A stretch of DNA of 64,000 nucleotides, from NCBI GenBank assembly GCA_000827265.1, contig KN834766.1, positions 243,061-307,060 of the forward strand. The letters are read 5' to 3'. This stretch comes from Collybiopsis luxurians FD-317 M1. Its lineage: Eukaryota > Basidiomycota > Agaricomycetes > Agaricales > Omphalotaceae. Below are positions 44,420 to 56,013 of the stretch, piece after piece. The first letter of the stretch is position 1. Every line of letters begins with the position of its first letter. Both the position numbers and the translations under genes were made by a program. The notes under the pieces were generated by a model that had not been told where the DNA came from, ran no database searches, and worked only from the letters and a program-made list of their open reading frames with translations.

Positions 44420-45049
44420 CCAAGATCGTTGGGAATCTTCAAGGATCAATGAGCTAGCTTGAATGGGTCCAGCTTCGATACATAGGATCGGCATGGAAAA
44501 ACAAAAGCTGATGAGGCGACGGGCACTTGTAGATGGGCACCTGGGCACCAATGATGGCCCGGGTGGTATGTTGAAGCTCATAGTGCCTTTTTCCATGCCG
44601 ACATTCATGCTACCGTCAGACACGAATCCAGCCACTTCGACTGAAAAAGCAAGTACTGTACAAACAGTAGCGAGAATTAGAACTGTTCAACTTCGTGAGA
44701 ATATAGAGGCTAGCACGTAAGAATATTGAGTCTACGGATTGTGAGTCAACTGAACTAGTCGGGAGATGAGGTTAGAAATCTGTCAATGGGGATGCTTATT
44801 AGGCGTATTCGAGAGACATAAAATTTTACCTCTGGTGAATTAGCCGCGTTCTGCCGAAAATCGAAAGGTACTGCACAGTCCTTCCTTTCAGAGGGTATCC
44901 CCATTCTTGGACTAATCTTCGAGCGGCTTGTTCAGGGTCTTTACTGTCGTTGAAGATGACTACGTTCGATCCCAAGGCGGAAAGTTCCTTAATAGACGAG
45001 ACAAATCAATGGAGTCATCATTCCGAAGTACGTATGCACGAAAGGCCAT
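44420..45049 (-). pseudogene. ARD-like pseudogene, subfamily II
   Basis: ATG at 45049 gives MAFRAYVLRNDDSIDLSR, then a deletion removes part of the SRPVTIEELS segment and shifts the frame. In the next frame LSALGSNVVIFNDSKDPEQAARRLVQEWGYPL continues the family pattern until another shift. Exon 3 is recognisable near 44610-44680 (TVLAFSVEVAGFVSDGS), and after it the homology fades. It is clearly related to the genes at 60308 and 62050. At its 3' side it joins the truncated copy at 43850-44415. Confidence 0.72.
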
Positions 45050-45525
45050 CTTGGATGGGGTGGGACTGAAGATTCCCAAGTTCCTTTTAAACTTTGCGGT
45101 ACATAATGCTTTGTCCATAGCATGAGATATCTCCGGTATTAGCGGATCCCCAGGTAGAATAACTAACGAACACATATTTGGTACTGATGAGCCAGGTACA
45201 GAGATGATAAGTTCCTGCAAGAAGCAATGCTCCACCTGGAGGAGCGTGAGATATCGTGTACATCCTCGAGGTATGCATGGAAAGGGGAAAGCCAAGATAG
45301 GATATTACCCGGTAGTTTGGCCCCGAAATAACGCTGGCAGATGTTAGTCTGTAGATATCGTCGGTATTGAAATCTTCATGCCCTGGAATGGAACAGCGCT
45401 TTACAAATCGAACCGTTGGACGGAGTCATTGAGAGATGGTAGACCATATATACATTCTGATTTCAAAATTCTACCTAAAGGCGTTACAATCCATTCCTAA
45501 GTAGCCGATTCAAAACTGAAGGAGC
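45050..45525. other. Intergenic
   Basis: This is the upstream region of the relic at 45049. It contains GTCCATAGCATGAGA and AGCAATGCTCCACC segments related to 58640-58860 and 61150-61350, so the duplicated unit included the promoter region. No gene was seen. Confidence 0.45.
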
Positions 45526-46319
45526 TTAATGAACAATCATCCTCTCAAACTTTTCAATATTACGGAGGTACGCTTCTCGACTGGTGTGGTTATCTAGGTC
45601 TTTCTCCTCAAAAACTCCAACATTGGTAAGTCCGTCCTAAATATGCAGCTGCTTTCACCCCATCAAGAAAGACGGGCTCAACTTACTTTTATGAATGCAA
45701 GTCCTGCCATATTGGTTGTCTGGTCACTGAAGGTAAAGCGAAGCTTAGCTCCTGCGGGTATATGGTAGATATGGCGAGGACCAAATTCCACGCGAATCCG
45801 GTTCTTCGAAATGACATCTACCCCCACACATTAATGTCTTCAATACCAATCCTGAGCATTCAGCGTCTATACCTTCGACATCAAAATAGATATTACCACT
45901 CTTCAACAGTATAGCTGCATCATCTGTGGCAGCGAATGTTCTGCAGGTGGAAGTGATAATCAGTGGGAATTCGGAAAGCTTCTGGATAGAGTACAACATA
46001 TGTAGTTTCAGAGAGGTTTGCTAAAATCTGGGCAACCTGCCATGGAAGCTCCATGAGACACTGAGCAATACGGATATAGTGAATTTATCACCTTTGAAGG
46101 GTTACTTGTTCCTTGTTTCAAGTCTAAAGGTACTACAGAGTCTTCGTGAGTAAGAGAAAGTCCCCACTCTTGTGCTAGTTTTTGTGCGGATTGTTCGAGA
46201 TCCTGACTGCCACTCAAGGAAGCTGTCTTCCGTCCAAGAGCTTCGAGTGTCTCGAGAGATACGGGCCGAGCTAAATCGACAGAGAAGTTGCTGCGAAGAA
46301 TGTGAGCACTCAGCGCCAT
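45526..46319 (-). pseudogene. ARD-like gene, subfamily II, disrupted splice donor
   Basis: Nearly intact. Exon 1 46319-46092 (MALSAHILRSNFSVDLARPVSLETLEALG), exon 3 45940-45873 (TDDAAILLKSGNIYFDVE), exon 4 45817-45687 (VEFGPRHIYHIPAGAKLRFTFSD) and exon 5 45636-45526 (EEKDLDNHTSREAYLRN) all read through. The donor after exon 2 is AT where the copy at 63363 has GT (CTAC-ATATG versus CTGT-GTATG). The two nearby GT sites give the wrong phase, and exon 3 would then start with a stop within seven codons. It is therefore probably not translated into a full protein unless an unusual splice is used. The metal ligands are absent here as well (FAATDDAAILL; AKLRF in place of IYHRF). Confidence 0.68.
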
Positions 46320-46433
46320 CTTTGGTAGATTGGCATTATAGCTTGGTGGGCTACTTTTAAGTACTGTGGGGTGCTTTAATCTCTTTGAGAGACAATTATG
46401 AATATTCTTCACGCACTGAAGAGATGTCCCTCA

Positions 46434-46592
46434 ATACTTGTTACAAGTGCATGGAATGAAATGAGATGCCGAGTTTATGCTGCAATGATTTTCTGCCTGA
46501 TCCAAGACAGGCAATTTTGAATTGATGTAAATTTTGTAATTTATATTATTTTGGTTAGTATAGATTACATTTGATGATCCAGAAAAGCTCCA
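46434..46592 (-). repeat. Dispersed element of about 150 bp, copy 2
   Basis: The reverse complement matches 16470-16622. It lies about 115 bp upstream of the ARD-like start at 46319, so the same small non-coding element is found beside ARD-like genes of both subfamilies. Confidence 0.65.
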
Positions 46593-49399
46593 CTGAGATC
46601 CAATTGCTGAAGAGGGCATGAGTAACATCGCACATTAGGTTGGCGCACTAACATGTCACTCAACTTGCTTGGAAGTTTCTACGTGCACCAACAAGATGGC
46701 CCTCAATATTTGAACAGCAACTTGGGAATGTTAAATTTACCAAACTAATGAAATGCAATGAGCTCAGCTAAACCCCAAGTCACTTTTTGTAAAGTCAGCT
46801 TTCCTTGTTGAGAGCGAGCATTCTTATCAACATACATTCATCAGTGGGCAAATCATGCGGGGCTCACAGGACTGTCCTTTGACTAGCTCCACACACTCTA
46901 CTCTGAAATGTCTTATGTACTTGTCCATAATGCCACAATTTCCGAGGAATTCAGAGTGCTGGTGTTCTGTTGGGTAACCCATGCTCTTCACTCTGTGGAA
47001 AATTCTTTTTGTCCATTTTCAAGTTCCACCTCTGGTCTGATCCGGATGATGCTAACGGTAGTTGTCTCTCACCTGGAGCATGTGCCCAGAATTACCTGTT
47101 GTTCATCCTTGCATTTTCCCTCTCCTCCCATGCCTTTGGTATTGCTGAAGATGAGTTCAGAGTGAGCTGGAAGTCTCTGTCTTACAAACCACTGGCATGG
47201 AACCTAATGCACTCTCCTTTGGATCTTAATCACTACTTGCCCATTTATTTAGTGGTTCTTGTATTAATCCTGCTCCAACTCAACAGCTAGATTCTGTATC
47301 TACACAAATCTCCCTTCCTCCTGAGCAAGCAAATCTCAGCTCTAACATTCCCTGGTCTTATTGCATCTGTTATTTCAATCAGATGCTGAACTACAGAGAG
47401 AATTCTTTGAGCCCTCTGGACCATCAGTGAACCCACTATGCTCATTGAATGCTCCCTGGCAGAGCTTTCAAGGTGGATTGGTCTCCTGAAGCATTTTGCC
47501 AAGGTCATGGGCAACTTGATGTCAAGGCTTCTAATGAGTGTATTGGGACAAGAGGAACAGCTTGCCTAGTCCAGGCAGACTACAATTCAATGACCTATGT
47601 TGCTCCCACATGATATGGGATATTTCTTGCAGGAAGGATGCTGAAATACTGAAAAGGTTAGAGTGTTTGTTGACCAGATAGAATCTGAGCTCAAGTTTAA
47701 AAAAAATCAACATGGGACATTACCCTAAGCCCAGGCAAATACAAGAAGCCTGAGGGCACCCAGGAAATTGGCCAAATCCTAGGAGCCCTTAGACAATCCG
47801 GGTTGCTTAGGGTTGCCAGGTTTTGGGTCAAATCCTATGCTCCCTGGGAGATATTTTAAATACTTCAAATAATACAAAATGACATTGCAAATACATAGTT
47901 ATGTAATAATCTAGTGTAAATATATAATATGAATATTTATTTGGTTGCCAAAATCCACAGATTTTCACTTTTAAAATAAATCACATGATGTGCTCACTGT
48001 GAACTGTCTACAATCAAAAAAATTTCCCCATGGTCAGAATGTGAATACAGCTATAATAACTCATTGTATATACATATGTATAGGCTCTGTACTATGAAGT
48101 GTTATAACTGATGAGAATTCACAGTTACTGTACAGTGCATAAATTACTAATGTAATATTGACACTACATCTGGAAAAGCACCTTTTGCCCAGGCAAGTAC
48201 AGGAAGTCTGAGGACCCTTAGGAAATTAGCTAAATCCTAGGAACCCTCAGGCACTCTCAGTTGCTTAGGTTGCTTAGGCCAACTTCCTAGGCTCCCTAGG
48301 GCTCCCTTAGGATTCCAGGAGCAGAAATATTTTAAATGCTACAGATTATAGAAAATTACAGTGCAAATATATAGTTGTGTAAAATTCTTGTGTAAATACA
48401 CAACCAGAACATTTATTTTGTGGGAATTATACAGAGATTTCCACTTTTTTTAATAAATTACATGAACTTACTGTGAACTGTCTATAATCAAATAAAATTT
48501 CCCATAGTCAAAACATGCACTATATTATTATAACATATTGTATATATTACATGTACATATGTATAGGCTTTGTACCACACAAATATACTGTACTTGAGTA
48601 TGTTAAGTCAATACAGAGCTTACATTACTATATAATAGACTGTATTTAAAATGTGATAACTGACTAGAAAAAAACTAAAGTAATAGGAACCATGTACCAT
48701 TAGAAGTACATCCTTAGTGCCATCAAGCCAGCAATCCCTGACTCTAGTGCTTTTGGGAGAAGATTATGTCATAGTTCATTTATTGAGATCACATATACAT
48801 GCATATAGCTACTCAACATTGAACTGTCTATGGGCAGTTTCTTTGTCAACCAATTATACTGGCATTGCCAACTATGCCATAAATATTGTACTTAAAACTG
48901 CTAGTAGCTGCCAATTGAAGATAGTAATTGTTGCAAGGGTCAATGATCAGTGATCAACTACAGTGCTGGATACCCTCTCCTGCCCATAAAAGTTTTCTTA
49001 GAGTGGGCCAAATTCCATGGCTGATGAAACCTTCCAAAGTATTACTTCTACAAACCACCCAACCTAATTCAACCAGTTTCAGATCTCCAGCAAAAATAAA
49101 TGTTGAGGGTTACATAGTATTGAAATGCTGTAATACAATTAAAGATAATTTGTTGCAGAATAGGTTGTGGCCAAAGAGATGATATATTTCAAGGTCAGAG
49201 GCATCAACAAGAGCACAAGCAATCTGATTTTCCTTCTACTTCTTTTGTTTTTGAAGCCGACAATTTGAAACATTAGAGGAAGGAGGCTTTGAATTAGATA
49301 GTTCCATAGAGCTAACAAAACAGTCAACAATAAATGTTGAATAGCCTTGAAAATAGAGCACATAAAATTCTCACAAAAACCAAGAAAGTAGAGTGATTA

Positions 49400-52275
49400 G
49401 TATCTTGTTCCTGGAGTTTCTGAGAATTCATTGAAAGCATAGAAACTGGACTTGCTGTAGACCAATGATTGAGATTCTGCATCAATACATTATCCAGAAA
49501 AGTAATAGGTTATTGAGGAAACTGGTGTATGTAAAAAATGCAATTATTTGATGGAATCTTCAAAGCATCTTGTATTGAGTAGTTTCTGGAAAAGATAGAA
49601 GTTCTAAACTCTACTTTACATAATATATGAGAATGCCAGTTAGATGGGCCATTACATGAAGAGGTCATAAACAGAATGTTGTCAATGAAATTCAGGTTAA
49701 GCACTGAAGCATCAACCATATTAGTTAGGAAAGGGGCTTATCATGCAACCTCAATTTGAATCTTGTCAATGTATTGTGAGAAACACCTGCTTATTTGCAC
49801 CAGATTTGAGGAGATTGTAGCTGATCACTGCATACAAAGGCCTCCCTTCTCTTCAGTCAGAGTCAGGGATTGGATACCTCAGGGCTCAAGCAGGAGACCA
49901 TCAAGGGAATGATGTATATATGTAAAGCCCCATAGGGATGTATGTTGCAGTACAAAAGGATCAGCGATTCACAAAATGTCAAAAGACAGGCAGTCTGATA
50001 AATCATAGAAAGATCCAGATCTCTGTTGATCTTCAGAACTACAGCAATAACAAATATTGAGAGGTATATATTGAATGGCATCACAATATGCTGTAATAAT
50101 ATGAATCATTGTGATGGGAAGAATGGTCTGAGTACAAAGCAACACACATTTACTCATTTCACAATTTAGGTTTTGACTGACAGCGTGAATTGGGAGCAGA
50201 CAAAATGATGAAAATCCAAAGTATCAAATTTAAGGGTAAAAGCAGTGTGGGTAGAGTGGACAGGTCATGAGAACAGGTGATGATATGAGATAACATGAGG
50301 TGCATGTGATAAAAATTAGAAATATGTTAGCCAAGTTTTATTGGAGTGTTGGTGTGAAATCCAAGACACTAGCAACATTCAAATTGAGGATACTGTGTGG
50401 CCATGCAAGATCACATCCAGATGGGGCCTGAAAGCTGAAACTCCCAGCATCAGGTGTACTTGAAGCTTGTTGTGTGAGAATGTGATTATTATATTGCATT
50501 TGGGTGTAGATTTTATTGGTCATAAATAAATGCAAACTAATATGTAAAATTCTCCCAAAAATATCAAACATGAATGTAAGGTTATAAGCAACTTGTTCCT
50601 GGCATTTCTGAGCATTTATTGAAAGCATGAAAAGCTGGACTTGCTCTAGACCAATGATAGAGATTCTGCATACATTATCCAGACAAATAATGGGTTATTG
50701 AGGAAACAGATGCATGCAAAGGATGCAATTACTCGACGATAACAGAAAGCAATGGTTGCCAGAAATGCTGTATGTTTGCAGCTATTTGAACTATTTCTTT
50801 ATTGGTGGTGGTTGCAAGAGGAGCCAGAGATTCAGATCAGGGATATGCTATGTTGCAACATGAAAGGCTGTGGTCCAGAAGGTTCTGTAATGCAACCAGC
50901 CGAGTAGCAGCTGAGGACAATGTCACAGTGGCCTCCAACATAGTAAAATGGACACAAAGTCAAATTTTAGGTAAAGACTATCCAATGACATTGAAGTTTG
51001 CTTCACTTTGAGATCCTGGGAATATTAGATAGGAAATACAGTAACAATTGCTTGCAAACATGAGCTGTAGTCTAATCTACCATAATGGCAAATCATATTA
51101 CACATCAGAATCACTACAAGAGCCAGTTTGGGCCCTGGTACATGCACACAATAGACTTGCTGATGGTGCCGATCTGGACTCCTTCCTTAAACAGGGAGGG
51201 GGTCCCATGAGAATTGTATCCAAGATCTGAATCTCTGTCTCCTCTTGGGTGGCTGCCTCCTGTGAGAATAGCATCCAATTCAAATCTTCCAAGCATACAG
51301 AAAAGATAGAAATTTGAAACTCTACTGTACATGATATTGTTAGGACCTTTACTACCTTTGTTGTTAGAAGCTTGTAGCAGGTTCAATGAATAGAAAGTAT
51401 TTTATTATACCACAGCTGAGACAGAATACGCGATGGGGAGTCGCTACGTACGACTGGTGAATGAGTCCTGTACAGTTTTGGTGTTGGATGTGGAGGAATG
51501 ATCCTTGAGTGTCAAATAATAAATCTAGTAGCTCGGTGCAACTAGAAATAGTATATCGAAAGAACTCATTAAGACAGTATTAACAAGGGTTGACTCAGGA
51601 GGTTCGTGACTCGGTGTCCGTTTACCCTACGAGATGGAATATTCGAAAGGCTACGGCAGTCAAATAGTCTTGTTGATCAGTTCGACAAGTGAGAAGTGGA
51701 TATGCCAGTGACTCGGTGTCAATGGGGTTTGCTCGACTCAGTGTTAAGCAGAATAATATTATAGACTAGTGAACAAGAGAACAGAAACAACACAGATCAA
51801 GATAGTTCAGGTAATAACAGCATTATTGTGAGAGATGTAGGTACCAGGCTTTTATACTCTGCGGGATGACATGTGGTCTTGTGAATAGAAGTTTGGAATG
51901 AGCCACCGGTTATTTCACCTCGCGAAATGCGTGTCAGATTTGGAGAGCCGAATTGATTGGTAAGACTATTATCGAGTTGTGGGGTGAGTGTACTGGTTGG
52001 AAAGAGTGGAAAAAATAGCATAGGGCATAACAGATATATGAGAATGCCAGTAAAAGTATATCAGATGGCCCATTATGTGAAGAGCCCATTGACAAAATTT
52101 TGTCAATGAAATTCAGGCTAAGTGCTGAAGTGTCAATTTATCATGTGACCTTGATTCAAATCTTGTCAATGTATTGTGAGAAACTCCTGTCTATTGGGAC
52201 CAGATTTGGGGAGATCATGGCCAATTGCTGCATACAAAGCCCTCCCTTCCCTTCAGTCAGAGTCAGGGAAGAGTA
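49400..52275. repeat. Degenerate direct repeats within the CpG-poor block
   Basis: 49400-49555 recurs at 50585-50742 (CTTGTTCCTGG, GACTTGCT.TAGACCAATGAT, GGGTTATTGAGGAAAC). 49585-49860 recurs at 51300-51337 plus 52033-52260 (TATATGAGAATGCCAGT, GTCAATGAAATTCAGG, TCAGTCAGAGTCAGGGA). The second copy is split by the solo LTR. The parent element is unknown. Confidence 0.65.
51338..52032. mobile_element. Solo LTR, 695 bp, flanked by GATAT target duplication
   Basis: It begins TGTTAGGACC and ends GGGCATAACA, so the inverted ends are TGTTA/TAACA. GATAT stands on both sides (51333-51337 and 52033-52037). The uninterrupted relative at about 49605-49640 shows the empty site (CATAATATATGAGAATGCC). Unlike its surroundings it is rich in CG (for example ACGCGATGG, CTACGTACGAC). 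A solo LTR arises when the two LTRs of an element recombine and lose the interior. Confidence 0.85.
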
Positions 52276-52336
52276 GGATATATAGAGTAGAGTAAGTAGA
52301 AGGATGGATGAAAGTATATTTTATTGTCTCACATTT

Positions 52337-53025
52337 ATACTCAGGTGCACAGAAGGTGACAGTCCTGTTGTTTTTTGGGAATATCTTGAGAGTGAGAACA
52401 GATATAAACTAGGTCTAAGTTGTAAAAATTATCTATAGAATAATTGTGATTTTTTGGGATAAATTATGAATTTATTGGATGAGAAATAGTTGCTGTATAA
52501 GGATTTTTAAAAAATTGCTAAAAACTGCAGCCCTAAATAATTTTTTCTTAGGTAAGTGGTCTTTACCATTGGAAAGAGCAATATCAAAAATGGAGGGTAC
52601 AACTTTCCCCTTGGAATTAGAAATTTTCCCAAGAGGCTTAGCCTCTCAATAGTAGCAAAAAATGGCCCCAAATGGTGGAAAACAGCTAAAATTGGCCAAA
52701 ATTTATTCATTTTCAGCTTAAATTATACCCTTAAAAAAATTTCAAGTCTCTAGGTAAAAGCTAAGCCCCCTATTTTTTATGCTGCTCTTTTCAATGGTAA
52801 AAACAGCTTACTCTAAAAGAAATTATTTGTGGCTGCAGTTTTTGGCAATTTTTTAACAATCCTTATACAGTAACTATTTCTCACCCAATAAATCCATAAT
52901 CCAAACCAAAAATCACAATTATTTTATAGATAATCTTCACAACTTAAACCTAGTTGATATCTGTTCTTGCTCTCAAGATATTCTTAAAAAACAGCAGGCC
53001 CATCACTTTCTCTGTGCCTGAGTAT
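52337..53025. repeat. Long inverted repeat, about 340-bp arms
   Basis: The left arm starts ATACTCAGG and the right arm ends CCTGAGTAT. Between them the reverse complement of the right half follows the left half almost base by base: AATATCTTGAGAG, GAACAGATAT, GATGAGAAATAGTTGCTGTA against GGTGAGAAATAGTTACTGTA, and AAAACTGCAGCC. The centre is near 52681. The open frames on both strands here mirror each other and are products of the palindrome. The transcript would fold into a long hairpin. Confidence 0.85.
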
Positions 53026-53564
53026 GTTGAAGCTTGAAAGATCCCCAGGGATCCTCAGGCTCCACAGGATTAGGAGTGTGTCATCTGGCACCCTGGGCAG
53101 CCCATGTAGCCTAGAGCTCCTGAGAAGCCTTAAACTTCTGCCTGAGGACAACCCATATGTATCTGGGCTATAGGGCTTTTTTCCAGATGTAATATGCTTA
53201 GGACAGGAGAATAAACTGAAGCAATGGGCAAAAATATATCACTATGACTATATAATACACTACACTATGCTACACCCCAATACAATACTACAATACATAG
53301 AAGATAATACAAGAGCAATAGATAGAGTACTCTAGTACAGAGTAGAGCAAGTATAAGAAGAAACTAAAATATATATTATTATTGTACATTCATATTTTGA
53401 AGCCCCAGGGATCCCCAGAGATTCTCAGGCTATCTGAGGGAACCTTAGTTCACCTAGGAATAGGGGGGTGTCCTTTGGCACCCTGGAGCAACCTCTGTTA
53501 CCAGGGCAACCTAGATGTCCTGGTAAAGCTGGGAATCCCTTAGGTAAATCTAGAATATCCTAGG

Positions 53565-53586
53565 CATCAGGAAAATTTTCCTGATG
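53565..53586. repeat. Perfect 22-bp palindrome of MITE ends
   Basis: CATCAGGAAAATTTTCCTGATG. The half-site is the terminal inverted repeat of the MITE at 55078-55316, so this may be two ends joined head to head. Confidence 0.6.
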
Positions 53587-53857
53587 GAAGAGCAAAACAG
53601 AATCTTTGAGAGCATTTATGAAGTGAATTTGGTGTGGTGCTTTATAGGAGCTCCAACTATGAACAATGATATTATACAAATCATCTTGCTATAAATTATT
53701 TACAATTTCATTGATATTGTAAGAGCTGATAATAATTATTCACTTGCTTTATCAATAGCTCAAGCACTATAGCAATGGTATTTAAATTACTCAGATTCTG
53801 CAGAGCTAGCCCTCACATAACAGAGTGGGTCAGAACATTGCCAATTTTTCAGAATAG

Positions 53858-53875
53858 TTAGGGTTAGGGTTTTTG
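53858..53875. repeat. Short TTAGGG-type run
   Basis: TTAGGGTTAGGGTTTTT, two telomere-type units inside the CpG-poor block. Confidence 0.5.
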
Positions 53876-54786
53876 CATGTGTGCCAGTTAAGTGGTTAGT
53901 ATCAACAGGTTCTCCAAATATTGAGTAAATAATGAATACAAGCTGGTACAAGGCAAGAGCTGTTAGAGAGATACATAATACAAATATAGCATAACATCAA
54001 CATACCTGGTACTTACAAGGCAAGAACCATTAAGGGCTTGCCATTATCCCAGGACTACATTGGGAAAATCTTGAAGTGAAAACTATATTGCAACTTGACA
54101 AACTTTGTCAGACTTGTAAAATCAGGGCACTTTCAGTTGAAATCCTGTCAAACTTTGTAATACTAAAGAACACTTGTGTAAAATGTTACCATATTTAGAG
54201 CCAAATAATTAAAATTAACACACCGTGAATCTCAAAATGAGTTTACAGGTTGAAATCAGGCTGCAGGAAACAATGAAATATGTACTTTGCCAATAAGACA
54301 TTGCCCAAGAGCATTTCAGCAGGGAACTTGTTTGAAGGTTTGAACTTTGAAGTCCTTAAAGGACATAAAAATGTCACATTCCTAATAACCTCCTGTCATT
54401 ATAGTCTTCTTCTATCTGCTGTTATCTTCCAGCATGTGGTACATTGATGTGCTATCCAGCTTCCAGCTGGCCACTGATCCTAAACATGTAGATCTCTTTA
54501 GTTGCAAATTCCTTTGTACAATATTGGGTGCTGTAGATAATAGTAATGTATTTATGTACATTGTAGTAGCTACACTTGTATTTCAAGTTCATACTGGGCA
54601 GTTTCATTTTGTTAAACCTCCTTATCTTGACTGTTGTTGTTTCAGAACTTAAAATATCTTGTGAAACCAATGTAAAATGTCTGCAAAAAGGTGTCTGATA
54701 CTATTGTAATATGCCATATTTGCCAAAATTTTACAAGGGGCCATTGCGTTTTTACAAAACTTTGTCAAGTCATAAAATCTGTCAAA

Positions 54787-55032
54787 CATCTGGAAAAAGT
54801 GCCCATTGCCTTGGCTTCAATTAAGTAGACTGAAAGATCCTAGGTCCAACTGGGATCTCTAGGCTGCTCTGGCAGCAGGGGATTCTTCAAAAGGCCAAGG
54901 GATGCCCCCTGGAAACCCAAGCTATATAGGGGCTCTAAGGACACCTCAGCCTGGAGCACAGGAAATGCATATATTCCTGGGCATCCTCAAGAGTATCCAA
55001 ATGTGCCCTGGCTTTGGGCCTTTTTCCAGATG
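54787..55032. mobile_element. MITE, 246 bp, CATCTGGAAAAAG ends
   Basis: The left end CATCTGGAAAAAGTGCCC and right end GGGCCTTTTTCCAGATG are inverted repeats with one length difference. The same end sequence occurs singly at 48167 (after TA) and at 53189 (before TA), so relatives are scattered in the block. It encodes nothing. Confidence 0.65.
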
Positions 55033-55077
55033 AATTATGCCACACTTTATCCAAATTGGGCATCCTTTGTCTAAATA

Positions 55078-55316
55078 TATCAGGAAAAATGCCCTATTGC
55101 CCAGAGAGCCAGGGTCAGCCTAGGGACACCCCTCCCCCCCAAATCCTGGGAAACCTCAGGGATCCTGTCAAGCCTGAGTGCAGCCTGAGCTGACCTCAGT
55201 GGCCCCAGGGATCCCAGGTTGCTTCATGGTTTTTCAGGATACCTGAGGTTACTTAGGATTGGGGGGTGTCCCTAGGCTGGCCCTTGCTCTCTGGGAAAAA
55301 GGTACTTTTCCTGATG
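55078..55316. mobile_element. MITE, 239 bp, TATCAGGAAAA ends, flanked by TA
   Basis: The terminal inverted repeats extend about 35 bp (TATCAGGAAAAATGCCC and CAGAGAGCC against the inverse of GCTCTCTGGG and TACTTTTCCTGATG). TA is present on both outer sides, as in Tc1/mariner-type insertions. It is non-coding. Confidence 0.7.
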
Positions 55317-55379
55317 TACTAATGTGGTAAGTGTCAGTATTCTTACTTGTCCCATTAACATTTAGTGTTAGGTGGGTCA

Positions 55380-55413
55380 GGGGTTAGGGTTGGGTTAGGG
55401 TTTGGGTTTGGGG
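55380..55413. repeat. Telomere-like degenerate TTAGGG run
   Basis: It reads GGGGTTAGGGTTGGGTTAGGG followed by TTTGGG units. It lies directly beside the hAT-like element at 55425. Confidence 0.55.
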
Positions 55414-55424
55414 TTATTTCCTGG

Positions 55425-55959
55425 TAGTGATGTGATGGCTCCAGCCCAGAGCCGTTGAGCCATCTGAGCTGGGCCCCAGGCCTCTGATGACTTAGGGCTT
55501 GGCTGAACATTTTAGAAAGCCAGGACCTTTTCTATATTAAAATTAAGGTCAAAATGGTCCTTTTATTGAAGAATTAGTCTACCAAAATTGTCATTGACTT
55601 CTCATACACTATTTTATAGTGACTGCTTGATTAATTTTGTCCTTCCAAGGTGTTTTCAATCTGCTTTCTGCAAGCTTAAACATACACATTGTGTGACTTT
55701 AATGCATTTGATTCATGATACTCATCCAATTCTTTACTGGCACACATTCTTTATTACAGGCAGCTCAAATAGTAATAAGAGATGTAAAAATGCATCATAT
55801 TTATGTGTAATACTGGCCAAATTGCTGATTGTTAGTCCAGGTAGGTTGAGCCAGGGCCTGAGCCTGAGCTGGGCCCTGGCTGTCATTTAGGGCCCAGCTC
55901 AGCATTTGGATGAGCCATGGCTGGGGCTTTTGAGCCAGGCCCCAGTCATCACATCACTA
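55425..55959. mobile_element. Non-autonomous hAT-like element, 535 bp, 8-bp target duplication
   Basis: It begins TAGTGATGTGATG and ends CATCACATCACTA, a 13-bp perfect inverted repeat. The 8-bp sequence TTTCCTGG flanks it on both sides (55417-55424 and 55960-55967). The 8-bp duplication and these ends fit the hAT superfamily. Subterminal regions are also inverted (GAGCTGGGCCC). There is no transposase frame. Confidence 0.85.
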
Positions 55960-56013
55960 TTTCCTGGGAGGTTCAAAAGAGTATGTAGTTTAAGTAAAGT
56001 ACTATACATTATA

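Noticed and set aside
46908..47290. Overlapping frames of 85 and 106 codons
   Set aside because: No known motif, and they overlap each other in different frames at the edge of the repeat block.
49139..50157. Minus-strand frames such as one reading NLNFIDNILFMTSS, which recalls the FVDD box of LINE reverse transcriptases
   Set aside because: The frame is full of stops and no second RT motif is in order. It is too weak to call a LINE.
52507..52753. Open frames of 65-67 codons on both strands
   Set aside because: They mirror each other because they lie across the centre of the long inverted repeat. They have no motif.
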